Shown piece after piece: positions 20,401-30,998 of a stretch of DNA of 64,000 bases; positions within the stretch are counted from its first letter, which is position 1; each line of letters starts with the position of its first letter. The DNA is from Gracilariopsis chorda (taxonomy: Eukaryota > Rhodophyta > Florideophyceae > Gracilariales > Gracilariaceae). The notes beneath the pieces were generated by a model. That model did no database searches. It had not been told where the DNA came from and saw only the letters and a list, made by a program, of their open reading frames with translations. Made by a program: the position numbers and the translations under genes. Location: NCBI GenBank assembly GCA_003194525.1, contig NBIV01000046.1, positions 62,001 to 126,000 of the forward strand, given 5' to 3'.

Positions 20401-22956
20401 GCGACAAAGCGTCGGCCTGGGTGTTCTGCGCGCCCTTTTTGGAAATGACTTGAAAGTCATATTCCGCGAGGCGGACTCTCCAGCGCATGAGGCGTCCCGA
20501 CGGGTCGGAGATATTCATCAACCACCTCAATGAGGAATGATCCGTGTACACGGTGAATTGAACTCCCATAAGGTAGGGGCGCAGAGTGGTCATCGCCCAT
20601 ATGACGGCGAGGCACTCTTTCTCCGATACGGAGTAGTTCCGCTCATGATCATTGAGCGAACGTGACCAATAACCAATTGGATGTCGTTCCCCCTCGGGGG
20701 TGGTTTGAAAAAGAGCATACCCGACTTGGTAGTCGCTTGAGTCCGTATCTACGGAGTATGGCAACCCAAGTTTTGGGAGATGTAGGATTGGGGCTGATGT
20801 GACAGCCTCCTTCAAGGAGTTAAAAACTTCCGATTGCTCGGGCATAAATGTTCCCAGTTTTGGGGGGTTCCCCTTTCGCAACAACGCGTTTAGGGGCGCC
20901 GCAGTATCCGAAAAGTTCGGGATAAACCGTCGATAGACGTTGACCAGCCCCAAAAAGGAGCGCAGTTCCGTTTGAGTACGGGGTTCTTTCGCCTCAACGA
21001 GGGATTGACTCGAGCTTTCTCGATCGCTAACCGTCCACGACGGATAATGTGACCCAGATACTTCACAGTATCTGTGAAAAACTCGCATTTCCTCAACTTG
21101 AGGGTAATTCCCGCATCGCGGAGTACGGTCAGCACGTCTCGGACGTGAGTGAGATGGTCGTCCAACGAGTTGGAGAAGATGATAATATCATCAAGGTAGA
21201 CCAGACAGCTCCGCCACTTAAAGCGGTTGAGTAGAATATCTACTGCACGCTGAAAGGTGGCGGGGGCGTTGGTTAACCCAAATGGCATCCGCTTGATGCG
21301 GTACGTTCCTGCGTGGCAGGTGAATGCGGTTTTGTCGCGATCCTCCTGTCTGACAGGTACTTGCCAATATCCTCAATTGGCATCAAGGGCCGTGAACACG
21401 GTGGAATCTCCAAGGGAGTCAATACACTCGTCCATACGAGGGGTAGGGTACGTGTCCCAAACAGTCACGGCATTGAGCCGGCGGTAGTCGACACAGAACC
21501 TCCAGGTTCCGTCGGCCTTTAAAGCCAGTACAACTGGGAATGCCCAGGGTGATTGAGCGGGCTCAATCAAACCTGCGCGGAGCATCTTGTCCACTTGGGA
21601 CTGCTCCTCTTCCCGAGCTTTCGGACCTGCCCTGTAAGGGGGTTGTGCGACCGGTCGCGCACCGTGGATTAAATCGATCCGGTGTTCCGTTGCGTTAATC
21701 TCGCCAAGCGAGCCATCCCACATTGTGGTGAATTCCCGTAACATGTTACGGAGTTTGTCGCGGTGCGACTCTGGCACGTGGCTAAAGTCCAGTGCTTCAA
21801 GTGCCTTTTCCGGATCAATCCGGTCGCTGCTCGATGGAGCATTGTCCTGTGGAACAGGTGTGGTTCGCAATTCCGAGTTACTCGGTATGTTCGACGCTGA
21901 AGTAGCGGTTTCCTCCCCCTCTTTAGACTTGACGTCTTCGGACGGCGGGGCGAACTCCTCAGAAGAGGTGGTAACTCCGAGTACATCGGCGGCTGTCATC
22001 TTTGTTGGCAGCATTCCCATAGGATGGGGGGTTACACTCCCAATTACTTGGTGTTTTACCAGATACTGGGGGTGTTTGCCAAGGTTGGCAACCAATATCC
22101 GGAAAGGAACATCCGGGGAAATGGATACAATTCCATTAGCCAGCGCCAGCTGGGATTTCTCGTACAACGAGGCGAGGGGTTGTATAACCCGAAGACCGTG
22201 TTGACGGGAATTTACCTGCACCCAGACTTGGGACTCAGCCGGTATAGAAACCGAGGCAGCGACGCGGAGCTTTGTGGACTCGCGGGACGCGGGCGGTGGT
22301 TCCTGCGCAGCAGGGAGCGGAACTTGTTTCCGAGAGGACCGCTTTAGCGGGCGGCGAACAATCGGAACCGACTATCCGTCGTCAAGTTCTACACGCCTGA
22401 GGCGGGGCCTGATTGCGTCGACAAATCTGTCGCAGTAATCACATCCTAGTATGACTGGTGCTGCCAATGAACGGCAAACGATGAAGTCCAACTTCACCAC
22501 AGAGGTACCAAGTCTCACGACGGGGTCCACTGTGCCCACCGTTTGTAACGGATTGTTGTTCGCATCAGAAATGTCGGGGACCGCTTCAGAGCGGATACGC
22601 GACCGCACAAGCGGGGGTAACAATGATTCCACAACAAAGTTGGGGCCTGCACCTGTATCCAGGACGGTGAGAAACCTCACCATAAACTGGGGATCAAGGC
22701 CAAGGTCGGCATAGACCTTATAATTGCGTTTGGCCAAGACCAAGACTCTATCGGGAATCCGGGGATTTTTACTCCGTATCCACGGGCGACGCAACACACC
22801 GAGGTGCGCAGAGTCCGCGTCAGCGGTGTCTTTCCTCGAGAGGACTTTCACCGGGGAGCGAGGCGAGGACGCCTCGGGCGCCAACAGCCTCTTGTCTGAG
22901 GACGCCTCTCCCAAAGGGGAGACTCCCTCAATTAGTTTTCCGCCTTCGGCGGTGGG
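17471..22956 (-). pseudogene. pol: Pol polyprotein, gypsy copy 2 (broken)
   Basis: Domain order is as in copy 1. The C-terminal 854-aa open section is the best preserved in the window: integrase catalytic core, a GPF module, a Pro-rich linker of several hundred residues and a complete chromodomain (REFVVVRLVGH ... RVRWYGYDPSGD ... WEPIEHL). Upstream the frame is cut by TAG after the protease DDG (22372), by TGA replacing a Trp of RT (21373), by a one-base loss near 21006 between RT and RNase H, and by TAG replacing Gln before integrase (20042). Confidence 0.9.
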
Positions 22957-25106
22957 TTAATTTCCTCGACAACGAGTGCTTCATCCCGTTGACGGGGGTT
23001 TCTATCCGCATAAGCGGGGGTTGCAACGGATGGTTGCGTGATCTCCCGAATCGGGGTGTATGAAGCTTGCCGCGCACGCGGGGTCTGTGGTAGGGCATGG
23101 GAAAAGTCCGTTTTAGCACGGAGATAGGAAGCCGTCGGGACGGAACGTTTCTCCTCTGAAGTGAGGGCCTCATAATTTGCCACCACCTTGGCCATATCCT
23201 TCCGTGAACAAATACACTGAGGGGAGGTATGGCCATGGGCGCAGCACAGGTGGCAAATGAGAGCCAATACCGCGACACGCGGATTATTATTCCGAGTATC
23301 GGAGAAGCGAACCGCAGGGCGGGTGTCAGTCCATCCAGGCCGTTGATAACGGGATTGACCGTTTGAAAACGGGAGTCGTTGGGGTTGAACCGGACTGTTA
23401 CCACCGTATAGAACGGGATCTTCTGTTCCCGTATCAGGGGTCATCTCCGTCGTTGACGGCAAATCACTGGTGGGTATCGACACACCATCCTCCTGCACTA
23501 AATGCACGGTATCAAATCCCTGTCCAGGGTTCCCATCCGCGGTGAGCGGGAGTGAGGAAGCTTCGCTTTCTAGCAACAACGCCTCGGCGAATTTAGACCA
23601 ATTGTTCGGAGTTCTTGCACGAAGCGCATCCCCTTCCGCTCGGGCGTGTTGGACCAGCTCGAGATAGGTGATCCTCCGCTTGTCTTCCCGATAACGGGTA
23701 GCTAAACTCCGGATTGCCGGGTCAAGACCATCGATGAACATGGTACTGCGCTCCCCAGCGGGGTACACGTTACCACATCTGTGGAAAATCTTGTTAAGGC
23801 GCACCGAGTAATCGGTCTCGGTCTCTCCAGCACGCTGGCGTGTATCTCGCAAAGCGAGGATAGCCTGCTGAATAGCAGTGTTTGTGGCATAGGAGCACAG
23901 TAGATACTGCAAAGCCTCCGGCCAGCAAGTAACTCCTCCCTCGGAGGCACGAGAAGATCCTCTGACAGAGTTGTATTGGTCCTCCGCCATTCCCCGTAAG
24001 AAATACGGTAAAGCCAAATAGGCTTGTCCCTCATTCATACCGAGGATGTCGGCCTCCGCTACAAAGCGGGATAGGAAATCCAGTACTAGGACTGGGTCCT
24101 CTCCAGTAAAATACTGGTTGCGGAGCGAGAGCTGCATTCGCTTAATGCATTCTCGCACCTTTCCCGTACCACGGGGCGTACGTCCAAGTGACGAATCTTC
24201 GAGCCGGTAGTACCGGTATGATAAAAGCTTCCGGTAATCCGGGTTTGTCGGTTTCAATTCCCGGAGACCGGGGTGTCTTCTCCCCTTCTGGCGGGTTCGG
24301 ACCACACCTTCAGTGCCCGATGACCGCTTCGAGCGGGAGGAGTAGCCTCGCTTCTCATCCTCCGAGTCGGAGTCCGAGGAGCTCCAGCTAACCAAATGGT
24401 TTCGGGATGAGTCCGACGATGTCGAAGAATCGGAGTCCGAATATTTTCGGTAGTGTTTCCGTCGATGACGGCGTTTCTTCTTCCCAGCAAGCTGGTCGTT
24501 GTGCGATGCCTCGTTTACCGGATCATCCGGGGATGGTTTGTCCATGAGGACGAACTGCTCCGGCGTCTCCAGGCGGGCACCAATCCGATCAAATCGGGCT
24601 TCAACTCCTTCGATGAAGGTGGCGGGTTGTCCCAAACTCTCCAACACGGGGTTGACGTCAGACCGTAAAATACGGAGTTCCTCGGCGACCTCCTTTACGG
24701 GGGTTGCCAAGACCACCTCTTGGAGGGATTTTAGTTCCCCTACAAGGGTGTCATCGGCGGTCCACAGAGCGCGGACCTGGGATTCCAGGGGAGTCCCCTG
24801 GGGGTTGTTATCGCCCGTTTCACGGGGGCTTGAAGCCGCGACAGCGGGAGCAGGCCGGGGTGCCTGGGGCACTGCGGCAACAGCCGGAGTCGATGCTGCA
24901 AGCCCCTGCGGGGGTGATAACGAGGGCAAAAGGAGGTTCCGGGGTTCCCGGTCGGGGGTATCATTCCGCGATGAAGCGGCGCCAGTACGGCTGGAACTTG
25001 TCCGTATAGGGATACGGGGTACGAACCGAACTTCAGAAGTGTCCGCGTTGTCGCGGGAGCGACTACGCGTAACCACTGGCTCCGCTTCGGAGGGATTTCT
25101 CGACAT
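22932..25106 (-). CDS. gag: Gag polyprotein, gypsy copy 2 (intact)
   Basis: 724 aa, the same length as in copies 1 and 3, with the same basic block, Ser/Asp-rich run, Gag helical region and CCHC knuckle (CHLC...H...C). The gag stop overlaps pol by 25 nt in the -1 frame, as in the other copies. Substitutions relative to the other copies are scattered and none stops the frame. Confidence 0.92.
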   Translation of the reverse strand: MSRNPSEAEPVVTRSRSRDNADTSEVRFVPRIPIRTSSSRTGAASSRNDTPDREPRNLLLPSLSPPQGLAASTPAVAAVPQAPRPAPAVAASSPRETGDNNPQGTPLESQVRALWTADDTLVGELKSLQEVVLATPVKEVAEELRILRSDVNPVLESLGQPATFIEGVEARFDRIGARLETPEQFVLMDKPSPDDPVNEASHNDQLAGKKKRRHRRKHYRKYSDSDSSTSSDSSRNHLVSWSSSDSDSEDEKRGYSSRSKRSSGTEGVVRTRQKGRRHPGLRELKPTNPDYRKLLSYRYYRLEDSSLGRTPRGTGKVRECIKRMQLSLRNQYFTGEDPVLVLDFLSRFVAEADILGMNEGQAYLALPYFLRGMAEDQYNSVRGSSRASEGGVTCWPEALQYLLCSYATNTAIQQAILALRDTRQRAGETETDYSVRLNKIFHRCGNVYPAGERSTMFIDGLDPAIRSLATRYREDKRRITYLELVQHARAEGDALRARTPNNWSKFAEALLLESEASSLPLTADGNPGQGFDTVHLVQEDGVSIPTSDLPSTTEMTPDTGTEDPVLYGGNSPVQPQRLPFSNGQSRYQRPGWTDTRPAVRFSDTRNNNPRVAVLALICHLCCAHGHTSPQCICSRKDMAKVVANYEALTSEEKRSVPTASYLRAKTDFSHALPQTPRARQASYTPIREITQPSVATPAYADRNPRQRDEALVVEEINPPPKAEN

Positions 25107-25190
25107 GAGAAAATACCGTTACGACGGGAAACGATCACGGAACTTCCAGTAAATAAAAACAAACCTCGTAAGAGGGAAAACAAAAACTGA

Positions 25191-25208
25191 TTGTAGGTCG
25201 GGAGACCA
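25191..25208 (-). other. Primer binding site, gypsy copy 2
   Basis: Sense TGGTCTCCCGACCTACAA, 3 nt inside the 5' LTR end. Confidence 0.6.
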
Positions 25209-25211
25209 CTT

Positions 25212-26038
25212 TGTGGTGCAATGCCCCAAAGGGGAAAAAAACCGAAAGACGTTCGGGATCTTCCTCTCACGAGGTGAACCCAGTTGGGTAGAGCCCTCCC
25301 AGAGGTGTCACGGCGAAGCCGGTTTGTAAGACCAGGGACACCTGTCGCGACTCGCGCAGGGAGGTGAAGGCGAAGAATCGGTATCCGCGTGAGCGGGGTG
25401 TGATCCTCAGTAGAGGTATGTTTCCACGTAAGTGGGGATGTGTGAGCGAATGCGCACACGAGGGCCGCGGATAGCGGGAGGTGCTACCCTAAACAGGGGA
25501 AGAAGGAAGGGCGAAGAGGAGGAAGGAAGGACGAAGTGGGTCGCGAGGGCGACGAACAGATACGGCAATGCCGGTGGACAGGACTACCTATACAGGGCGA
25601 AACACCAATATGATTGGAACAATTATACTCCCAAGGATGGGTCCCTTTAGGTGTGCAAGGGGGTTAGATGTCCCGTTCTTTACGGCGTTTCCCTCCAAGG
25701 AGGAGTAGAGCACGCGTGCAAACGGCAACAACTAGAGCCAATTCCCCAGGTTGGGGTCCCTTGTTGGGGAAGGTTTACTGGTGCGACGGCAGTGCGCCGT
25801 AGCACAAAGTACTAACTTCCCAGAAATGGGTGTGAAAATAATAAATAATATTAACTAAAATACTACACATTTCGTGGCAACATCCACTACTGTGGCTAAC
25901 CGCCAATGGACCCAAAACCATGTCCCATGTGTCCATACCAACCATTGTGGGGCGTAGTTCATATACACACTACACAACCGATAAGATCGGGAAAACGATC
26001 AAGTACCAGGAATCCCTCCCTGAGGGCGTTGCACTTCA
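25212..26038 (-). repeat. 5' LTR of gypsy copy 2
   Basis: 827 bp. It shares with the 5' LTR of copy 1 the sense variants CTTATCGG, TGAACTACG and ACAATGGTTGG, all different from both 3' LTRs. Confidence 0.9.
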
Positions 26039-26225
26039 GAATTAACTAAATTACTCCACTTTGGTGGTTCATGCCCAGTACTGTGGCCAACCGCCAATTG
26101 ACCCTTCCGTGTCCCACGTGTCAAATCCACCATTAGTGGTCGTAGTTCATGCAATGAATACATTACTGAAACATTCGGGAAATCAACCAAGTACCAAGAT
26201 CCCTCTCTGACGGCAATGCATTTCA
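26039..26225 (-). repeat. Fragment of an older, diverged LTR (outer piece)
   Basis: In sense orientation it starts TGAAATGCATTGCCGTCAGAG and follows the first about 187 bp of the gypsy LTR with many substitutions and small gaps. It ends in AATTC exactly where copy 2 begins. It is the remainder of the LTR that received copy 2. Confidence 0.8.
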
Positions 26226-27434
26226 GGTTTGGGTGTCCAGCTCACCCTTTTCCACGTCTTTCTGCTGGTTAGAGCCTCTTAGTCCCTATTGAATGCACCA
26301 CGCCACTCCGGAATGTTGCATGCTGCTGGAAAGGTCTTTGTAACTATGAGTTCGGGTTCCTGGTTATCAGAACTTGCCCTTGATATCTAGCATTGAACCA
26401 ACGACAAAATCGTTCTCGTCGCCATCTTGCATTTTGCTCTTGGATTTTATTGGTCATTATGAGGAAAATTCGATGAGGCCGATTTAAGGAAGACTATCCT
26501 TAATGACCGTAGACTCATGTTGTCTACATTTCATTACTAGAGTAACGAAAGAATATAGATCCTATACAGAATGTGTAGACTTTTCATTCCGACAAAGTGT
26601 CCGGGAAGGGCACGAGGTAAGAGCTTTTTGTTAGGAACAGTTTCTGACTGTAGATGAAAGCATATATCTTTTCTCTGAATTTGGAGAGTCTCAAAAAGTC
26701 TGGTTTTATCTTGACTCAGAGTGTGTAGGGGTTCTCTATACTTACACGAGCATTTGATAGGTGGCTGCGTATCCAATTCGCGCGGGATAATGGCTCTTTC
26801 CACAGTTGAAGGGGAGATGTGACGCATATAGAAAGTTTTTGCAGTTTTCTAAAGGTATTGGATGATATTTTCTGCTCCACCAGTCGACTGGTGGGCGTAT
26901 AGCGGAGTGGTTCTTAGGAGATCAGCCAAGCATAGTAGTCGGCGCTCCCTTGCAAGCGGGGGACGTGTCTTGTATCTGCCACTCGATCCCAATCCATCAC
27001 TGAGAGAGTGGCAGTGAGAGGGGAGAGTGGTACTTTATTATCTTCACCGGACCCCTATCGGGTGAGGTATTCTTCTTGGCGGGGACACTGGCAGGATGTG
27101 CAGTGAAATGTGTACGTCTACACGTTTCACTGAACGGCTGGCACAGCCTTTCACAGTATTTGCTTGCGGTCATGGACTCGAAGAGCATAGGGCTAATCAT
27201 GCCCCTCGCCAGAATTGGGTCAGAAAATGATCTCTGGTGAAACACAGTGTTTCGTCTCAACAAGGGTATCCACGTTCACCCCGATTTCTTTCACCTAGCC
27301 TTTTGTGGCCTCAAGCACATCTTGCGGTCCAGCGAGCAAGTCGCGAAGAATCATACTGGGGTCCAAGCAGAAATGCGACGAGTCGAACTCAGTGTGACTC
27401 TTATAGTTGTGTGCCATTAAGCCTCCGTTTAGCT
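26226..27434. other. Intergenic, upstream of VEF/SUZ12 gene
   Basis: About 1.2 kb with no supported gene. The frame of the downstream gene is open from about 27237, but no ATG occurs before 27435. Confidence 0.4.
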
Positions 27435-29537
27435 ATGAAAATGGCACTCTCTACAGTTAACGGAGGTAAATTCGGTCCCAGCGCTCCACCGATACTGCCA
27501 GCTCTACTTGAGATTCATCGGCGCGGGAGACCTCCGTTCCTCGTACGTACTCTAAAATACGTGCATGAAGATCGAAAGAGAGCCAGACGTCGGCTTTGGG
27601 ATCTTGGCTGGACACGGCCTTCTTATCGTTCCGCACCGGGTGCACGCCACCTTATTCTAACAGTCCGCCCGAGCCGTTGTATTTTACGTCCGGGAATACG
27701 GGACAAGCTCTTCGAGGCCCCAAGAGAAGTAAGGGATGCGTACACGCCGCTGCTCGCACGCGTTCGCCTTTGCTTGTGCGTCCGTCAACAGAACGGTCAC
27801 TATGTCTCTTTCTCTCTTCGAGAAAGGTCGCTCCGTGTTTGGCCAGCGGAAGATTTGTTTGGAAAAGATCTAGCGCCTGAAGATATCTCTGCTCGCGAAG
27901 CATTCGATGTATCCGCTGTATTGCCAATTCTCTCTTCTGAGGCCGATGCGTTGAGCATTGTCGTCGAACTTGCGCCTGATCGCGGCGAAATGCACGACGT
28001 ATCAGTGGATCACGAAAAGCTTCGCGGAGAACTGGTAGTATGGGAGAAAGGCTCGGCCAATGGGACAGTTGTACCGAATGGCTATGTCTCCGTTCCTTTA
28101 TATGTGGTTACCGACAAAGCCATCCAACCGAAACAGGTTGTTCTAGAACGCGCAGTGAGACAGGCAAATCCGCCTTTAATCAACTCCCCAGCCGGACAGG
28201 GGGCTCCAAAAGGCTTGGTTGGAGCAGGTGCAGCGAGTATTCTTTTGCATCTTGAAGGCGCTCCTCAACATGCCATATCGAAGTTTGTTAACAATCACAA
28301 GCCCCGTGTGATGGTCACACTTACATACACATCGAAGAAGGTTCCACAATGGAATGGTATTGTTCGACACGACTTCGTTTGTCCGTGGTGTCATCGAAAC
28401 TGTTACAGATATAGAACACTTCTGTGCCATTTTCAAATGGAGCATGATCAAATGAAATTCGCGTTAATGAGCTTGGGGCCAAACAAATCTGCAGGATCGG
28501 ACGAAGAATCAGATGGCCTTTGGGACCGACAAAGTGTTCCGTTCTTGGTGCGTTTCAGTGTTGAAAGAATTGATCAACCATGCGTAAGAGTAATTCATGC
28601 TCCTTCTTCAAGCGTGCCAAAGCGAACGCGAAGCAGCGATGGTTCAGTACAATTACCAGAGCATGTTGTTTATGTAAACCCAGACCGTTATGGGTCCTAT
28701 ATGACAAATGCCACAACAAGTGCAAAGGCTGATGAACAAGTGAGGGAAGCAATTGAGCGCATTTCACTGAGGGAAAGCAGGGGCCTTTCAGAGGATCTCT
28801 CTGCAGCTTCAACTGAGCTGTATGAGAATAGGCGTCGAGATCTTCTATCAACAGTCGACGAAGAGTTGAGTGCATGTTGTAAGCATTGCCAGAGACCTCA
28901 TGACCACTCTTTCAAAGGCAATGTCAATTTCTGTTCTGACTGGTGCGAAGCGACGTACATGGCGTCTCCACATCTCGATATACCGTTGTCTGATATCGCT
29001 AGCGGGCGTCGTCGAAAGAGAATCAACTTTCGACAATCACTTGGGCATCGCAAACTCTTCCATGTTGTGACTATGGCTCCTGTGAAGGAAGAACACTTTG
29101 ATGAAGATGATCCGGACTCCGAGGATGAAGTCGATCAGTCTTGGCGAGGTCACCTTGCAATCGAAAGGGTAATGGCACTGGAGGATGCAAATACCATGGA
29201 AACGCTCTGGATGGTTATGTGGAACAAGTTTGCCCATGAACATTTTCCACTGCCAGGTCTTTATGGGGATCGCTTTACAAGATACGGTTTGGAGCTGTTT
29301 GCGATTGAAAACAGAGCTCACATAATCAGACTGAAGTTACGATTGAAGTTCATCGGATTCTTACATGTGCTACATGTTCACGGTTTGATTGATTCTGTAG
29401 CCGTACTGTCTATTTTTCAATGTTTGGATGGGAAGAAGAAGAGACGGGACATTGCTCTGAGTAGCCGCCCCGAGCGGAGCATTGTAGGGGGGAATGGGAG
29501 GGGAAGCCGCGGAAGAAGAAATGGAAACAGAGTATAA
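27435..29537 (+). CDS. SUZ12/EMF2/VRN2-type VEFS-box protein (PRC2 subunit)
   Basis: 700 aa from the first ATG. Near the N-terminus a stretch (LLEIHRRGRPPFLVRTLKY) resembles the conserved N-terminal motif of plant EMF2-type proteins, which supports this start. A single C2H2 zinc finger with CPWC and HFQMEH lies at about residues 315-337, the position and style of the SUZ12 finger. The C-terminal VEFS box (LWMVMWNKF, DRFTRYGLELF, HGLIDS) spans about 575-675. Family knowledge: this subunit holds the EZ methyltransferase and helps PRC2 methylate H3K27 in the nucleus. A Lys/Arg-rich tail follows the VEFS box. The gene is intronless as read. Confidence 0.88.
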   Translation: MKMALSTVNGGKFGPSAPPILPALLEIHRRGRPPFLVRTLKYVHEDRKRARRRLWDLGWTRPSYRSAPGARHLILTVRPSRCILRPGIRDKLFEAPREVRDAYTPLLARVRLCLCVRQQNGHYVSFSLRERSLRVWPAEDLFGKDLAPEDISAREAFDVSAVLPILSSEADALSIVVELAPDRGEMHDVSVDHEKLRGELVVWEKGSANGTVVPNGYVSVPLYVVTDKAIQPKQVVLERAVRQANPPLINSPAGQGAPKGLVGAGAASILLHLEGAPQHAISKFVNNHKPRVMVTLTYTSKKVPQWNGIVRHDFVCPWCHRNCYRYRTLLCHFQMEHDQMKFALMSLGPNKSAGSDEESDGLWDRQSVPFLVRFSVERIDQPCVRVIHAPSSSVPKRTRSSDGSVQLPEHVVYVNPDRYGSYMTNATTSAKADEQVREAIERISLRESRGLSEDLSAASTELYENRRRDLLSTVDEELSACCKHCQRPHDHSFKGNVNFCSDWCEATYMASPHLDIPLSDIASGRRRKRINFRQSLGHRKLFHVVTMAPVKEEHFDEDDPDSEDEVDQSWRGHLAIERVMALEDANTMETLWMVMWNKFAHEHFPLPGLYGDRFTRYGLELFAIENRAHIIRLKLRLKFIGFLHVLHVHGLIDSVAVLSIFQCLDGKKKRRDIALSSRPERSIVGGNGRGSRGRRNGNRV

Positions 29538-30998
29538 GCAAATCGCATATCGCAAATACCTGATTACTTGCTGTATTAGATAGCTGTGACGCCGTTGGAG
29601 ATGTTGGCCTACTTTAAGAAAGGGCTTTAACGCACGATCGAAACAAACAACACGTCCGGCGCGAAAGACTCCCCACCCCTCCCCCCCCCCCCAAACACAC
29701 ATCTGTGACGGAGTTCTTTACTGGTCATGCGCCAGATGGTAATGCATCCGTGTTCCAAACCTCGAGAATGCATCCATCTAAAGAATTCATCTCTGATAGA
29801 ATCTAATTTGCTTTGTGTTTAGACACGGATTTTTGTGTTCTCCTTGATGTAACAATTGAGATCCAGCGATGTAGGATTGGTGATATCTTGTTTGGCACTG
29901 GTCTTTTGAGGCCTTGGGCCTTGGAGTCTTCGCCCTGGTTTACTGACACACCGCAGAACTAGAACAGCCGTAGTACATCTGAAACAGAGAAGTGATGTAA
30001 AGTTTTGCGGTCGATTAGTAAACATCCCCGTCCCTCCCCATCGGGAGCAAAGGCACAATCTGCTGGGTCGTCAAATGCTATACAGAGAGATGCACGATTA
30101 TCTTTGAGAGGTTCTACTATGCTGTTGCAATGAATCGTTCTACGTCGTTCCTGTACACAGGTATATGGATAAGGCACATTGTATTTATCCCCCAGTCGGG
30201 GGCCCTCCCAATGATGCGAATCGGGTGATGGAGAAATATATCAGCCCATGTGGCTTGTTTGAGAAGCGAAGGCGTTGCATTCGCGGTCTTGGAGGTGGAG
30301 GGTTTAGGTGACAGAGTTAGCGCTTCGAGATCGGATTGGGGCTTCATCACTTGCGATAACCACCTGCCACACACGCATGCCTGTAGAAGGTGCGTTCGTC
30401 TGGTTTCGTATCCCGAGGCGGAAAACTGTGCCGGTGCATATCAGTGTGGAAAGTTTTGGAATGCGAACATGCAGTGTATATTAGACTCCGTCGTTAAGTA
30501 TATAGAGTGGCTGCAATCGGTAGATGATAAACAGATATCTCATCCACGATTCACGATATCTACTGTACGAGATATCGACGGCAGCTTCAGTATGGAAATC
30601 ATACATAAGCAGATATTAGTATCCTTCTGCAAAAAAAGGTGCTTTTCTCGGAAGTCCAACGTATGTATTATCGCTCAGCGATCTCCATGAACGTCGTAGA
30701 AGGACTTCTGGGAACACTTTTTTAGGGGCATGACAGACATGCTCTTAGGGCTCAAAAAGCACTTCTGAGTACGCTACCTACCAGAGCAAGAATGTCCAGG
30801 TGCAACAATTCCCAGGTGTTGACAAAACGGACTGACTAACTTGAACCCAGAGCTGAACAGCAGAAGCGAAACGCAGAGACAGATGCACTGAAATGCGCTG
30901 CGTCATATCCTGTCCGAAAGACTCGGCTGGGCCGGGCTCCGTTGCGAGAAATGGCGTTCTCGCGACAGAATAACAATTAGGATGAATAAGAAGAGTTC
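29538..30998. other. Intergenic with a 12-C run
   Basis: Convergent space between the VEF gene and the WD40 gene. A run of 12 C lies at 29681-29692. An open frame at 30250-30690 (plus) is the longest here but has no recognisable features and is not called. Confidence 0.4.

Larger units (their letters stand above)
14843..26038 (-). mobile_element. Ty3/gypsy chromodomain LTR retrotransposon, copy 2
   Basis: An 11.2-kb element of the same family as copy 1 in the opposite orientation. It had inserted into an older LTR (GAATT duplication at 26039-26043; the partner is now inverted at 14791-14795). Gag is open. Pol carries TAG at 22372-22374, TGA at 21373-21375, a 1-nt loss near 21006 and TAG at 20042-20044. 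The opposite-strand ORF has the same 233-bp deletion as copy 1 plus a 1-nt loss near 16676. Part of the Pol linker (roughly 140 bp relative to copy 3) is deleted between two ACGGGAA repeats. Confidence 0.93.

Noticed and set aside
26889-26990. tRNA-like stretch with a GGGCGTATAGC-type start and a TTGCAAG loop
   Set aside because: No GTTCGA-type T-loop at the right distance, the anticodon stem has a mismatch and the acceptor ends do not pair. Not enough for a tRNA call.
30250-30690. 146-codon plus-strand ORF
   Set aside because: No domain, no hydrophobic or targeting features and no context support; similar-length frames occur by chance here.
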